Shown here: piece by piece, positions 26,207 through 34,538 of the stretch
Layout: every line of letters begins with the position of its first letter
Position numbering within the stretch: the stretch's first letter is position 1
Translations under genes and position numbers: made by a program
Assembly (NCBI GenBank): GCA_002423545.1
Contig: DIWP01000041.1
Coordinates: 3,919 to 67,918 of the forward strand
Length of the DNA: 64,000 nucleotides
Source: Thermoleophilia bacterium UBA6103
GTDB lineage: Bacteria; Actinomycetota; Thermoleophilia; UBA2241
Reading direction: 5' to 3'
Notes under the pieces: generated by a model
Seen by the model: the letters and a program-made list of their open reading frames with translations, nothing else
Databases searched by the model: none
What the model was told of the DNA's origin: nothing

Positions 26207-27331
26207 TTGGACACAGGGACGATCGCGGTGGGCAAGGGGACGATCGCGACAGCGACGATCGCGGTGCCGGCGCAGGATGCACGTGCGGCGACAGCTTCGA
26301 CAGATCGGGTGACCGTCATCCGGCGTGTCGTGTGGGGCCTGCTGCTCCTGGCGGGGGTGGCACTCCTGTTCCTCGTCGCCGCTCGCCCGGCGCACGCCGC
26401 CGAGGCGCCGCCGCTCACATTGTCGGCCACGCCGGCGAAGGTGATCAGCGGCCGGTCGGCGACCCTCACGGCGTCCATCGGCTTCCCCGGCGCCGTGCTG
26501 CAAGTGAGCGAGCGGCGCGGCGGCGAGACGGGTTACACGCCGGCCGGGTCGGTGACCACCGGCGCCGACGGCACAGTCTCGTGGCGGGTCTCGCCGACCC
26601 GCTCGACGACGTACCGGGTCGAGTCCGCCGGCGACGCCGCCTGGGCGGCGGCGAGCGCCGAGACGACGGTGAGCGTCGCGCTGCGTCTTGCCTTCCAAGC
26701 GACGAAGAGGGTGTACGCCGGGCGGTCGATCGTCTTCAAGGCGGCGAGCATCCCGGCACACCCGGGTGCCCGGCTCGAGCTGCAGATCCGTCGCGACGCT
26801 GTGTGGAAGACGTTGCGTACGTTCAAGCTCGACCGGCGGTCGCGGGCGGTCGTGAAGCTGAAGGCCCGCAAGAAGGGCGCGCCGCGCTTCCGGGTGATCA
26901 TGGCGGCGAGCGAAGAGCTTGCCGACGCTGTGAGTCGTACGCGCACCGTCCGCATAAAGAAGGGGAACCCTTACGGCGTCCCCGTCGGGCCGGCGCGGTT
27001 CATCGTCGTCGACCGCTCGCAGTACAAGCTCCACTATCTCGAGCACGGCACCATCGTGCGGAGCTTCAACTGCGTGCTCGGCCGGCCCGGCCTGCCGACA
27101 CCAGTCGGTCGCTTCCGGGTGTGGAGCAAGGGCGTGAACCCCGGCGGACCGTTCGGCGTGCGCGTGCTCTGGTACTACCGTGGCTACGGTATCCACGGCA
27201 CCGATCAGCCCTGGTTGCTCACGCACTGGCCGCGGGCCTACTCGCACGGCTGCACGCGGCTGGCCAACGCCAACGCACTCTGGCTGTTCAACCGCTGTCC
27301 GGTCGGCACGCAGGTCTGGAACGTGCCCTGA
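26207..27331 (+). CDS. L,D-transpeptidase (YkuD domain) with Ig-like N-terminal region
   Basis: A secreted or membrane-tethered cell-wall enzyme. After an N-terminal extension and a hydrophobic signal (about residues 40-63, ending AARPAHAAEA) come two beta-sandwich modules (about 68-165 and 170-250). The YkuD domain follows, with GIHGTD near 329 and the catalytic YSHGCTRLANANALW with Cys349. It makes 3-3 cross-links in peptidoglycan or attaches proteins to it (family knowledge). The TTG at 26207 is behind GGGGAGGGGG; a GTG at 26309 just before the signal peptide is the alternative but has no Shine-Dalgarno. The extension is encoded by three short repeats of ACGATCGCG. Confidence 0.85.
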   Translation: MDTGTIAVGKGTIATATIAVPAQDARAATASTDRVTVIRRVVWGLLLLAGVALLFLVAARPAHAAEAPPLTLSATPAKVISGRSATLTASIGFPGAVLQVSERRGGETGYTPAGSVTTGADGTVSWRVSPTRSTTYRVESAGDAAWAAASAETTVSVALRLAFQATKRVYAGRSIVFKAASIPAHPGARLELQIRRDAVWKTLRTFKLDRRSRAVVKLKARKKGAPRFRVIMAASEELADAVSRTRTVRIKKGNPYGVPVGPARFIVVDRSQYKLHYLEHGTIVRSFNCVLGRPGLPTPVGRFRVWSKGVNPGGPFGVRVLWYYRGYGIHGTDQPWLLTHWPRAYSHGCTRLANANALWLFNRCPVGTQVWNVP

Positions 27332-27351
27332 GGTAGCGAGTCGGCATCGGA

Positions 27352-27383
27352 AACGTCACCATGGTCAGGTTCGCAACGTCACC
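27352..27383 (+). promoter_or_regulatory. Paired AACGTCACC direct repeats before the toxin-antitoxin operon
   Basis: Two identical nine-base repeats (27352-27360 and 27375-27383) are spaced 23 bases apart, about two helical turns, and lie 50-80 bases before the ribbon-helix-helix antitoxin gene. Such antitoxins repress their own operon by binding direct or inverted repeats, so this is a plausible operator. Confidence 0.4.
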
Positions 27384-27431
27384 CTGTGTTGCCTATCGTA
27401 ATCGCTGTAAACTCAGGGCGGAGGTGGCACC

Positions 27432-27698
27432 ATGAGCATCGTTGTGGCAACCAGGTTCCCCCAGAACGTGATCGATGAGCTCGACGAGGTGGCGCGCGAG
27501 CGCAAGCGTACGCGCGCCGAGATCATCCGTGAGGCTGTCGCGGTGTATCTGACGGAGTGGGCCGACTACGCCATCGCGCTCGACCGGCTGAACGACCACA
27601 ACGACCCCATCGTCGGCGCCGACGACTTCTGGCGCGAGGTCGATGAGGAGGCGGCGAAGGGGGAGACCGCCGAGTCAGAGGGGCACGATGGCGGGTGA
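27432..27698 (+). CDS. Ribbon-helix-helix antitoxin (RelB/CopG-like)
   Basis: An 88-residue protein with an N-terminal ribbon-helix-helix fold: the strand VVATRFPQNVIDEL is followed by two helices with the RKRTRAEIIREAVAVYL pattern. The C-terminal half is acidic and probably wraps the toxin. A GGAGGTGG Shine-Dalgarno precedes the ATG. It overlaps the toxin gene by 11 bases, the usual antitoxin-first order of type II modules, and likely represses its own promoter. Confidence 0.8.
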   Translation: MSIVVATRFPQNVIDELDEVARERKRTRAEIIREAVAVYLTEWADYAIALDRLNDHNDPIVGADDFWREVDEEAAKGETAESEGHDGG

Positions 27699-28002
27699 GC
27701 CTGAGGAGCCGGGGGGCTCGAGACGGTCGTATCACATTGCCTACAAGCGCTCGGCAAAGAGGGATGTCGTGCGTCGTGATGCGGCGGTCCGGCGTCGCAT
27801 TCGGGCCGCCATCGAGGAGCGGTTGGCCCTCGACCCGCGGTGCGGCAAGCGGCTGACGGGTCTCCGGGAGGCGACGACGGGGCGGCCGCTGTGGAGCCTG
27901 CGCGTCGGCGACTACCGCGTCATCTACGTCTTCAGCGACACGGATGTCTGGGTGCTGGTGATCAGGGTCGGGCACCGTAGCCGGGTGTATCAGGACCTCT
28001 GA
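27688..28002 (+). CDS. RelE/ParE-family toxin
   Basis: A 104-residue basic protein with the RelE-type fold. YHIAYKRSAKRDVVR opens the first strand and helix, and LWSLRVGDYRVIYVF near residue 70 is the characteristic strand pair with conserved Arg and Tyr, followed by VLVIRVGHRSRVYQDL. RelE members cleave mRNA at the ribosome and ParE members poison gyrase; the sequence does not decide between them. The ATG at 27688 lies inside the antitoxin gene. Its 3' end overlaps the convergent transglutaminase gene by 41 bases. Confidence 0.8.
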   Translation: MAGEPEEPGGSRRSYHIAYKRSAKRDVVRRDAAVRRRIRAAIEERLALDPRCGKRLTGLREATTGRPLWSLRVGDYRVIYVFSDTDVWVLVIRVGHRSRVYQDL

Positions 28003-30388
28003 GCCGCCGCGGTCGGCATTCACCACCTCTGGACCGGAGCGACCGGCGCCGCAGCCCGTAGGCGGCGGCGAGGGCCTGCAGCCGGCTCCGGCGGGCGCGC
28101 AGCCGGCGCTGCAGCTCGCGCCGCAGCGCGGCGATGCGTGCGACATCCTCCGCGGTCGCCTCCCGGCCGCCGTAGAGCACCGCCTCGGCGCGAGTCGTCT
28201 CGGCGCGCGCATCGAGCCCGAGGCGCTCCTCCAACAGCTGCGCCGTCTCCCGGAGCGTGTCGGAATCGGGTACGGCGACGCCGTGATCGGCCAGGTCGGA
28301 GCGCAGCAGGCCCAGCGAGGTGCGTAGTCGAGCGCCGTGCTCGCCGCGTCGTGCGCCGCGGGTGCGCCACCGCCGCACACCGGCGCGTCCGAACGGCCAG
28401 ACCACCAGCGCGGCGGCCAGCGATGCGGTCCAGATCAGCCAGGCGGGCCGCAGACCGCCGGAGCTGGCACCGTCTGCCGCTCCGGCCTCGGAGCTGTCTT
28501 CCAGGGCGCCGCGTGCCTCCTCGCGCTCCGCCTCTGCCGAGTCGGCCGTCTCCTCGGTCTCGCCGGCGGTCGTGGCCGGGAACGGGTCGGCGAACTCGGC
28601 GCTGCTCGACGAGGCGCCGGTCCCCGGCAGGCTGCTGCCCGGCGTGGGATCGAACGTCACCCAGCCCGATCGCGGGAAGTATGCCTCCACCCAGGCGTGG
28701 GCGTTGGTGGTGTCGACCGCGTACGTCTCTTCGGCGACCAGTCCGCCGGTGGTGAAGCCCACGGCGACCCGGGCCGGGATGCCGTTGAATCGCAGCAGGA
28801 TCGCCATGGCGCCGGCGAAGTGCTGGCAGTAGCCCGTCTGTGTCGCGAACAGGAAGGCGGCGTACGGCGACTGATAGCCGCTGGCGGGCGGTGAGAGGGT
28901 GTAGGCGTAGCCCGAGCGCAGATGCCGCTCGATCAGGAGCGCGATCTGATAGGGATCGCTCGCCCCCGTCACGATCCGCTCGTTCAGGTCGTACAGGTCC
29001 TGCCACTCACGGCGCAGTGAGACGCCGGTCATGGTCTCCCGCCAGAGGGCCCGAGGTGTGGCGCCCACGACGTCGGTGCCGACGCCGGACGTCGCCGCTC
29101 GCTCGGTGAGCTCGTCGAGGCGGGGGAACGGCAGGCCGAGATGGCGCCGCGCGTCGGCTGGGTAGTCGCGGCCCTGCCCGACCAGGTCCTGAGCGCTCAC
29201 CTCCGGCACGACGGCGGTGATCGTGTACTCGAAGCCGGGCTTGAGCGGCCGGTCGGTGCGCAGCGCCTGCTCCTGGGTGGCGTGGACGGAGACCGGCTCC
29301 GAGACGACGAGCCGCGTCGGCGAACCGACGGTGAAGAAGTGGTCGCTGGAGATCGACTCGATGCGGAACGTCGCCGTGACCTCGGTGCCGCCTCCGGACT
29401 GCTCGCCACCGGCCTCTCCACCATCGTCCTTCCCGAGGTCCGGCGCCGGATCGAGGCGCGGGAGCTCGTAGGTGAAGCGGCCGTCGACCGACCCGCCAGA
29501 CCAGACCTGCCATTCAGACGATCGTCTGCTCAGCCACGCGGTGCCGTTGAAGTCGTCGAGCGCGTTGGCGCGCCAGTACGACGGCACGGGAGAAGTCACG
29601 CGCAGCACCGGGACCTCGTGCTCCCGGTCGAGCAGTTCGGGGTAGTTGAGCATCCAGTTGAAGACCAGGGACTGTGTCCCAGGGGACTGCCCCCACGCCC
29701 GCCAGTCCCACCACGGCTTGCTCGCCGACACCGAGGTGACGCCGAGCAGAGAGAAGGCGAGGACGGCGGCGGCCAGCGCCGTGGCACCGCCGGCCAGCAG
29801 ATCGCCCGGCCGCCAGCGCCGGCGCTCCAGCGAGCGCGACAGCATGAGCAGTCCGCCGGCCAGCAGCAGGAAGGCGACCGGCAGCCAGAGCACCCGGTCG
29901 GCGTCGTCGACGGTGAGGGCGAAGCCGAGCAGCACCATCAGCACGGCCAGCGCCGGCAGCACCCGGCGCAAGCTGAGCGCCAGGAAGGCGGCGAGGCCGG
30001 TCGCCGCATACACGAGCAGGACCATCAGCAGCTCGACCTCGGGTGCTCGTCCCAGGTCGAGCGGTGTCTTCCGCCGGGCGTAGACCTCGGCAGCCGAGCG
30101 GATCTGGTCGGCGTAGAAGCCGAGCTGCCCGCCGAAGCCGTCCACCTCCGGCGGCAGCGGCACTGCCAGGCGTGCGACCAGGTAGGCGCCGAGAGGAAGC
30201 AGCACGAGGGCTGCCGGCCAGGCTCGACGGTGCGCCAGGCCGGCGGCGCCTGCCAGCGCGGCCACGACGACGACCAGGACGAGCAGCGGCGCGATCGACG
30301 GGGCGACCAGCCGGTCGACGGTCACGGCGGCGACCAGGGCCAGGGTCACGAAGCAGAGCACGTACAGGACGCGGCGCCGGACGCTCAC
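27962..30388 (-). CDS. TgpA-type membrane transglutaminase (DUF3488 / transglutaminase-like)
   Basis: An 808-residue protein. Residues about 1-210 contain six or more transmembrane helices (DUF3488), then a periplasmic transglutaminase-like domain with the triad Cys521 (GYCQHFAGAMAILLRF), His564 (NAHAWVEAY) and Asp580 (FDPTPG), one further helix near 660 (PAWLIWTASLAAALVVWPFG) and a cytoplasmic tail of the DUF4129 type. The GTG start at 30388 overlaps the DUF58 stop (GTGA). The frame is open upstream to 31252 but that is antisense-driven. It forms the third gene of a MoxR-DUF58-transglutaminase operon, a common unit thought to act on the cell envelope. Confidence 0.88.
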   Translation of the reverse strand: MSVRRRVLYVLCFVTLALVAAVTVDRLVAPSIAPLLVLVVVVAALAGAAGLAHRRAWPAALVLLPLGAYLVARLAVPLPPEVDGFGGQLGFYADQIRSAAEVYARRKTPLDLGRAPEVELLMVLLVYAATGLAAFLALSLRRVLPALAVLMVLLGFALTVDDADRVLWLPVAFLLLAGGLLMLSRSLERRRWRPGDLLAGGATALAAAVLAFSLLGVTSVSASKPWWDWRAWGQSPGTQSLVFNWMLNYPELLDREHEVPVLRVTSPVPSYWRANALDDFNGTAWLSRRSSEWQVWSGGSVDGRFTYELPRLDPAPDLGKDDGGEAGGEQSGGGTEVTATFRIESISSDHFFTVGSPTRLVVSEPVSVHATQEQALRTDRPLKPGFEYTITAVVPEVSAQDLVGQGRDYPADARRHLGLPFPRLDELTERAATSGVGTDVVGATPRALWRETMTGVSLRREWQDLYDLNERIVTGASDPYQIALLIERHLRSGYAYTLSPPASGYQSPYAAFLFATQTGYCQHFAGAMAILLRFNGIPARVAVGFTTGGLVAEETYAVDTTNAHAWVEAYFPRSGWVTFDPTPGSSLPGTGASSSSAEFADPFPATTAGETEETADSAEAEREEARGALEDSSEAGAADGASSGGLRPAWLIWTASLAAALVVWPFGRAGVRRWRTRGARRGEHGARLRTSLGLLRSDLADHGVAVPDSDTLRETAQLLEERLGLDARAETTRAEAVLYGGREATAEDVARIAALRRELQRRLRARRSRLQALAAAYGLRRRSLRSRGGECRPRRLRGPDTPGYGARP

Positions 30389-31758
30389 GAGATCCGCTCC
30401 AGACGGTCGCGGGCCGGGTCGAGCGAGAGGGCGGCAGCCAGATCGTCGTCGTGCCTCACCATGAGGCACGGGACGTCGGCCGCCGCCAGGGAGAGCAGCA
30501 GGGAGCGGTCGGGGCCGCCGTCGGACGAGCTGCCGTCGACCAGTACGACGACGATGCGCAGGCCCTCGCGGCGCCGGGCGGTCAGAGCACGAGCCAGCGC
30601 GGCGTCGAGTGAGCGGACCACGACCACCCAGCTCTGCGCCCGGGGCTGCCGCCGGTCCCGGCCGTCGAGCCAGCCCAGAGCAGCGGCCAGCGACACCGTG
30701 CCGCTCGGCGCCGCCGTCGCCAGGGCTTCGAGCAGACGCCGACGACTCTGTCTGCCGCGTTTGAGGGCGACCCGCCGCCAGGCGGCCTCGTGCAGCAGCA
30801 GATCGACGTCGCGGCCGCCGCGCAGGGTGGCGTCGGCGATCGACCCGGCGACCTGCACGGCGACCTCGAAACCGGGGTCGGGGCCGTCTCCGCGGCGAGC
30901 AGCCGCTCGTGTCACCGCCGCGGACCGGCGCGCACGTCGGCGGGCAGCCCCGGACCGGCGCGCTCGCCGGCCGGCGAGCGCGGACGAGCCGCTCGATCGC
31001 CCGCCGCCGCCCGGGCCTCGCCCGGCGGCTGCCCCTGTACCGTCGAGCACCAGACAGACATCGCTGCCGCCGGGATCGTCCATCTCGCGCAGCATCAGGC
31101 TGCCGGCACGCGCCGTCGCCTTCCAGTCGACGTGGCTGAGCGGCTCTCCCGGATAGTGCGGCCGGATGCCGCGCAGCTCGCTGCCGCCGAGTCGCGGCAG
31201 TCCTCTCGCACCGCGCTCGTGGGCCCCCTCCAGGTACGCCAGCGCGGCGCACGTCTCCAGATGGACCAGCCTCGGGTAGACGGTGACGTCCCGCGGCTCG
31301 CCGGTCGCACGGCGGGCGCGCGCCAGCCCCAGGGGATCCTCGGTGTCGATGTGCAGCTCCGGCAGGTGGAACCTCCCCCGCCGAGCCGGCGAGACGGTGA
31401 TGGCGGCGGTGCGCTCCGCCCGCGGCCGCAGGCTCTCGATCTCCAGCGTGTCGTCCCGCAGCTCGAGATCACCGCCGGCACCGGTGACCGTGACCTGGGG
31501 TCCGGGCGCCAGCGAGTCGTTGCGCACGCGGACCGAGACCTTCACGTCATCGCCGGCGGTCGGCTGCTCGGGCGTGAGCATCCGTGCGGCGGTCAGCCGT
31601 CGCCCGGCCACGAAGACGAGGAGCCAGCCGACGAGCACCACGGCCGGCAGAGCGTAGGCGATCAGGTACAGCTCCCAGGTGCCGAGCGTGCGGGCAGCCA
31701 GGTAGGTCCCGGCGGCCAGCGCCAGGACGGCGACACCCCGGCGTGTCGGTCGGGCGAT
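30385..31758 (-). CDS. DUF58-domain protein, apparently starting with ATC
   Basis: The product is a DUF58 protein: two N-terminal helices (residues about 9-50), a beta-rich segment, then LRGIRPHYPGEPLSHVDWKATAR, the DUF58 signature, and a vWA-like C-terminal region with the DVCLVLDGTG metal-site-like motif. The family normally begins M(R/A)RPTRRG. Here the same residues (ARPTRRGVAVLALAAG) follow an ATC codon five bases after GGAGGG, with no in-frame ATG, GTG or TTG nearby on either side. So ATC is the apparent initiator, or a base is in error. It lies between moxR-like and transglutaminase genes with near-zero spacing. Confidence 0.8.
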   Translation of the reverse strand: MARPTRRGVAVLALAAGTYLAARTLGTWELYLIAYALPAVVLVGWLLVFVAGRRLTAARMLTPEQPTAGDDVKVSVRVRNDSLAPGPQVTVTGAGGDLELRDDTLEIESLRPRAERTAAITVSPARRGRFHLPELHIDTEDPLGLARARRATGEPRDVTVYPRLVHLETCAALAYLEGAHERGARGLPRLGGSELRGIRPHYPGEPLSHVDWKATARAGSLMLREMDDPGGSDVCLVLDGTGAAAGRGPGGGGRSSGSSALAGRRARRSGAARRRARRSAAVTRAAARRGDGPDPGFEVAVQVAGSIADATLRGGRDVDLLLHEAAWRRVALKRGRQSRRRLLEALATAAPSGTVSLAAALGWLDGRDRRQPRAQSWVVVVRSLDAALARALTARRREGLRIVVVLVDGSSSDGGPDRSLLLSLAAADVPCLMVRHDDDLAAALSLDPARDRLERIS

Positions 31759-31760
31759 GG

Positions 31761-32789
31761 CTACCCTCCGGGGACCGGGATGGTCTTGAGCAGCGCCTCG
31801 ATGACGGCCGTCTCGCCGCGCCCGTGCATGCGGGCCTCCGAGGAGAGGATGATGCGATGGCCCAGCACGAGGCCGGCCAGCTCCTTGAGATCCTGCGGCG
31901 CCACGAAGTCGCGGCCGCGCAGCACCGCCAGCGCCTTGGATGCGCGCACCAGAGCGATGCCGGCTCGCGGGCTGGCGCCCAGGTAGACATCGCGGCTGCT
32001 GCGCGTGGCGCTCAGCAGGTCGACCACGTAGCGGCGCAGGGCCGGCACCACGCGTACGCCCTGCACCGCCTGCTGCATCGCGAGCACCTCGGCGGCGTCG
32101 AGCACCGGCCCCAGCTCGGCCAGCGGGTCGTGCGACGACTGCTCGTGCAGGATCGCCTCCTCCGCCTCGCGCGCGGGGTAGCCGATGCTCAGCCGCATCA
32201 TGAAGCGGTCGAGCTGTGCCTCCGGCAGCGGGTAGGTGCCCTCGTATTCGATCGGGTTCTGGGTGGCGATGACCATGAACGGGGCGGCGATGGGGTGCGT
32301 GACGGTGTCGATGGTCGCCTGCCGCTCCTCCATGCACTCCAGCAGGCTGGCCTGAGTCTTCGGCGAGGAGCGGTTGATCTCGTCGGCGAGCACGATGTTG
32401 GCGAAGATGGGACCGGCGCGGAACTCGAACTCACCGGTCTTCTGGTTGAACACGCTGACCCCGGTGACGTCGCTGGGCAGCAGGTCCGGCGTGAACTGGA
32501 TGCGCGAGAAGCGGCAGCTCACCGAGCGGGCGAGGGCCTTGCCGAGGAGGGTCTTGCCGACGCCGGGGAAGTCTTCGATGATCACGTGGCCGCCGGCGAG
32601 GAGGGCGACGACGCAGTCGCGTACGACCTCCTCCTTCCCGATGACGACCCGGGCGACGTTGGCGCCCACCTGCCGCGCGCGCCGCGCCACCTCGGCGAGA
32701 GCGGCGTCCTGGAAGTCGTCGCCGCCGTCACCGTTGTCGTGGCTGCCGGTGACGTCGGCGGGATCGACGCTGTGGACTGCGGTGGCCAC
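31761..32789 (-). CDS. MoxR-family AAA+ ATPase
   Basis: A MoxR-type AAA+ ATPase of about 342 residues. Walker A is EDFPGVGKTLL, Walker B is NIVLADEINRSSP, sensor 1 is VIATQNPIEYEGTYPLPEAQ and sensor 2 is ASPRAGIALVRASKA. MoxR proteins are chaperone-like and usually serve vWA or DUF58 partners, as here. The GTG at 32789 sits behind GGAGAGGGGGAGC; the ATG at 32831 would add 14 Gly/Glu-rich residues. It heads the operon; two bases separate its stop from the DUF58 start codon. Confidence 0.9.
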   Translation of the reverse strand: MATAVHSVDPADVTGSHDNGDGGDDFQDAALAEVARRARQVGANVARVVIGKEEVVRDCVVALLAGGHVIIEDFPGVGKTLLGKALARSVSCRFSRIQFTPDLLPSDVTGVSVFNQKTGEFEFRAGPIFANIVLADEINRSSPKTQASLLECMEERQATIDTVTHPIAAPFMVIATQNPIEYEGTYPLPEAQLDRFMMRLSIGYPAREAEEAILHEQSSHDPLAELGPVLDAAEVLAMQQAVQGVRVVPALRRYVVDLLSATRSSRDVYLGASPRAGIALVRASKALAVLRGRDFVAPQDLKELAGLVLGHRIILSSEARMHGRGETAVIEALLKTIPVPGG

Positions 32790-32941
32790 GTGCCGCTCCC
32801 CCTCTCCTCCGGCTCCAGGTTTCGAGCGCACGTGCAGTCATTATCCCCGGGAAGGGACGAGGGGGCGAGTCGGCGGCGTTGTACCTCGATGGTTCGGCGT
32901 TGCAGCGGCTCGCGACGGTCCGCCGCCGCGGCGGCGCTCGA

Positions 32942-34291
32942 CTACCCTGTCGCCGTCCCGTGCAACAGGGCCGCCGGCCTCACACCGATACCGGCCTGCA
33001 GCAGCGCCGCGGCGGTGCGGTTCACGGCGTCGTGCTTGCCGAGATAGCAGCGTTCCAGAGCAGGCATGAGACCGTCGGCCAGCACCTGCTCCGTGGGGAT
33101 GAAGTAGTCGAGGATGTCGCTGGGATGCTCGCTGACCTCCTCGACATCGGGGTCCGCGCCCTCGTGCTTGGCAGAGACGTTGGCTACGGTGGCCGCTACC
33201 TCGACCAACTCGTCACGTCGCAGGTACGGCTGGCGCACGATCGACCTGTAGGTCTCGGTGATGTGGTGCTCAAGGCGGACCTGGTCCCGCAGGCCGAGCG
33301 TATCCCGAAGGGTCGCGACGGCGCGGATGGTGCCGGCATCGACCGAGTTGGCCAGATTGAGGCCGGCCAGCGAGGTGGTGCCGTCCTCGGCCGCCAGCAG
33401 CCGGGTCCCCAGGAGCAGCCAGAGCGCCGCGAAGGGGTTGTCGACGCCCATGAACACCGAGACCTTGAACTCGTTACGGATGCCCAGCTTGCGCAGCAGG
33501 AGAGCCACCAGGATCGTGCCGCTGTTGATGTTGAGGACCTGTCGGATGCCGTACTCGGTGAAATACCGCAGGTACTCGTCGGCCCAGCGCAGCGGGTAGT
33601 CGTTGGGTTGACCGATGCCGCCGAAGTAGCCGGTGATCGTCTCGGGACCGCCGCAGTGGACGTTGGCACCATCGAGGCCGCGTGTGTCGAGCGTCTCGAC
33701 ATGGCTGGCCCCGATGATCTGCATGGCTGCCGCCACAGCCAGGACGTCCTGGCCGGGGCGGGTCTGCTCGGCCATGTTGCGGACACGGATGTACCGTCCG
33801 GGCATGAGGTCTCGAGCCGCGATCGCCCGCTCGGCCTCGGCGATGAGCCAGGGGAAGAAGTGGAGCGAGCTGATCTCCAGGGTGACGGCACGGTCCTCGT
33901 CGCAGGCCGTCGTGGCCATGGCCGCCCCGAGGACCTTCTCGCGATACTCGGGCAGCGTCACGAAGGCGCCGGCGTCGCGCTGCTCGGTCAGCCATCCCAG
34001 CCCCTCGAGGAAGGGCGAGTCCTCGTCGTGCAGACGCGCAAGCCTCGTCTCGAGCCGGCCGGCCTCGTCGCCGCGGCGGTTGATCTCCGCCACGCCACCG
34101 TGGCGCTCGACGAGATCGAGCAGGCCGTCGATCAGGGCGTTGCCCGGACCAGCCAGCAGCTCGTTGACCTCCTCGAGATCGGCAGGCTGGATGCGCAGTC
34201 GGTCGCGGAGCGCTGCCCGCGTGGAGCCATCGTCCGGGTGGCGGCACTTCGCGTCACGGGCAGTCGCGTCACGGGCAGTCTTGGGGCTCAT
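32942..34291 (-). CDS. Conserved protein of unknown function
   Basis: A 449-residue soluble protein that I could not assign. It contains many blocks that look highly conserved: YIRVRNMAEQTRPGQDV, SHVETLDTRGLDGANVHCGG, ETITGYFGGIGQPNDYP, RQVLNINSGTILVALLL, VDNPFAALWLLL, FEHH-like LEHHITETYRSIVRQPY and ISAKHEGA-like SAKHEGADPD. The alternation of short strands and helices with Gly and charged loop ends would fit a TIM barrel (inference). It is neither lysine aminomutase nor glutamate mutase by comparison from memory. The ATG at 34291 follows AAAGGAG, and a near-consensus promoter lies 120-150 bases upstream. It is a monocistron between the MoxR operon and the CO dehydrogenase operon. Confidence 0.7.
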   Translation of the reverse strand: MSPKTARDATARDAKCRHPDDGSTRAALRDRLRIQPADLEEVNELLAGPGNALIDGLLDLVERHGGVAEINRRGDEAGRLETRLARLHDEDSPFLEGLGWLTEQRDAGAFVTLPEYREKVLGAAMATTACDEDRAVTLEISSLHFFPWLIAEAERAIAARDLMPGRYIRVRNMAEQTRPGQDVLAVAAAMQIIGASHVETLDTRGLDGANVHCGGPETITGYFGGIGQPNDYPLRWADEYLRYFTEYGIRQVLNINSGTILVALLLRKLGIRNEFKVSVFMGVDNPFAALWLLLGTRLLAAEDGTTSLAGLNLANSVDAGTIRAVATLRDTLGLRDQVRLEHHITETYRSIVRQPYLRRDELVEVAATVANVSAKHEGADPDVEEVSEHPSDILDYFIPTEQVLADGLMPALERCYLGKHDAVNRTAAALLQAGIGVRPAALLHGTATG

Positions 34292-34413
34292 CGAGTCTCC
34301 TTTGTCACGCACGATCGCGCCGTGCGGGCAGGGCGCCGGTGGTTCGGGGATCTGCCGGATGGCTTGCGTCATCGTCACCCGAGGACCGCTGGAGTTGCGG
34401 TATGAGGAGACTC

Positions 34414-34442
34414 ATTTAGAAGAGAGTGGTTCATGACGTCAA
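34414..34442 (-). promoter_or_regulatory. Near-consensus sigma-70 promoter for the unknown gene at 32942-34291
   Basis: On the minus strand TTGACG (34437-34442) is followed 17 bases later by CTAAAT (34414-34419). An inverted pair of TGCGGTAT (34396-34403) and ATACCGCA (34445-34452) brackets the promoter, as expected for an operator. The transcript would have a leader of about 115 bases. Confidence 0.6.
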
Positions 34443-34446
34443 GTAT

Positions 34447-34463
34447 ACCGCAGAGTCTGCGGT
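34447..34463. repeat. Perfect 8-bp inverted repeat, candidate operator
   Basis: ACCGCAGA and TCTGCGGT flank a single central base, just upstream of the -35 box of the unknown gene. The symmetric, short-centre form is that of a dimeric regulator site. Half of it (ACCGCA) also appears in the pair that brackets the promoter. Confidence 0.5.
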
Positions 34464-34538
34464 CACGGATTGGATATGCCGTGGCTCTCCGTGCCTGTGC
34501 AGCGGGCCGAGCCGAAGCGCGGCAGAAGACTCTACGCT

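Noticed and set aside
25003..26478. Extension of the second DUF4091 gene to a 1092-residue frame
   Set aside because: The added part is antisense to the SGNH and L,D-transpeptidase genes and is Arg/Pro-rich; a Shine-Dalgarno site and signal peptide support the start at 25002.
30389..31252. Extension of the transglutaminase gene to 1096 residues
   Set aside because: It overlaps the DUF58 gene in another frame and is Arg/Gly-rich; GTG 30388 fits the operon and the family.
32942..34291. Assignment of the unknown protein as lysine 5,6-aminomutase or glutamate mutase epsilon
   Set aside because: Sequence blocks do not match those families as remembered, so no function is given.
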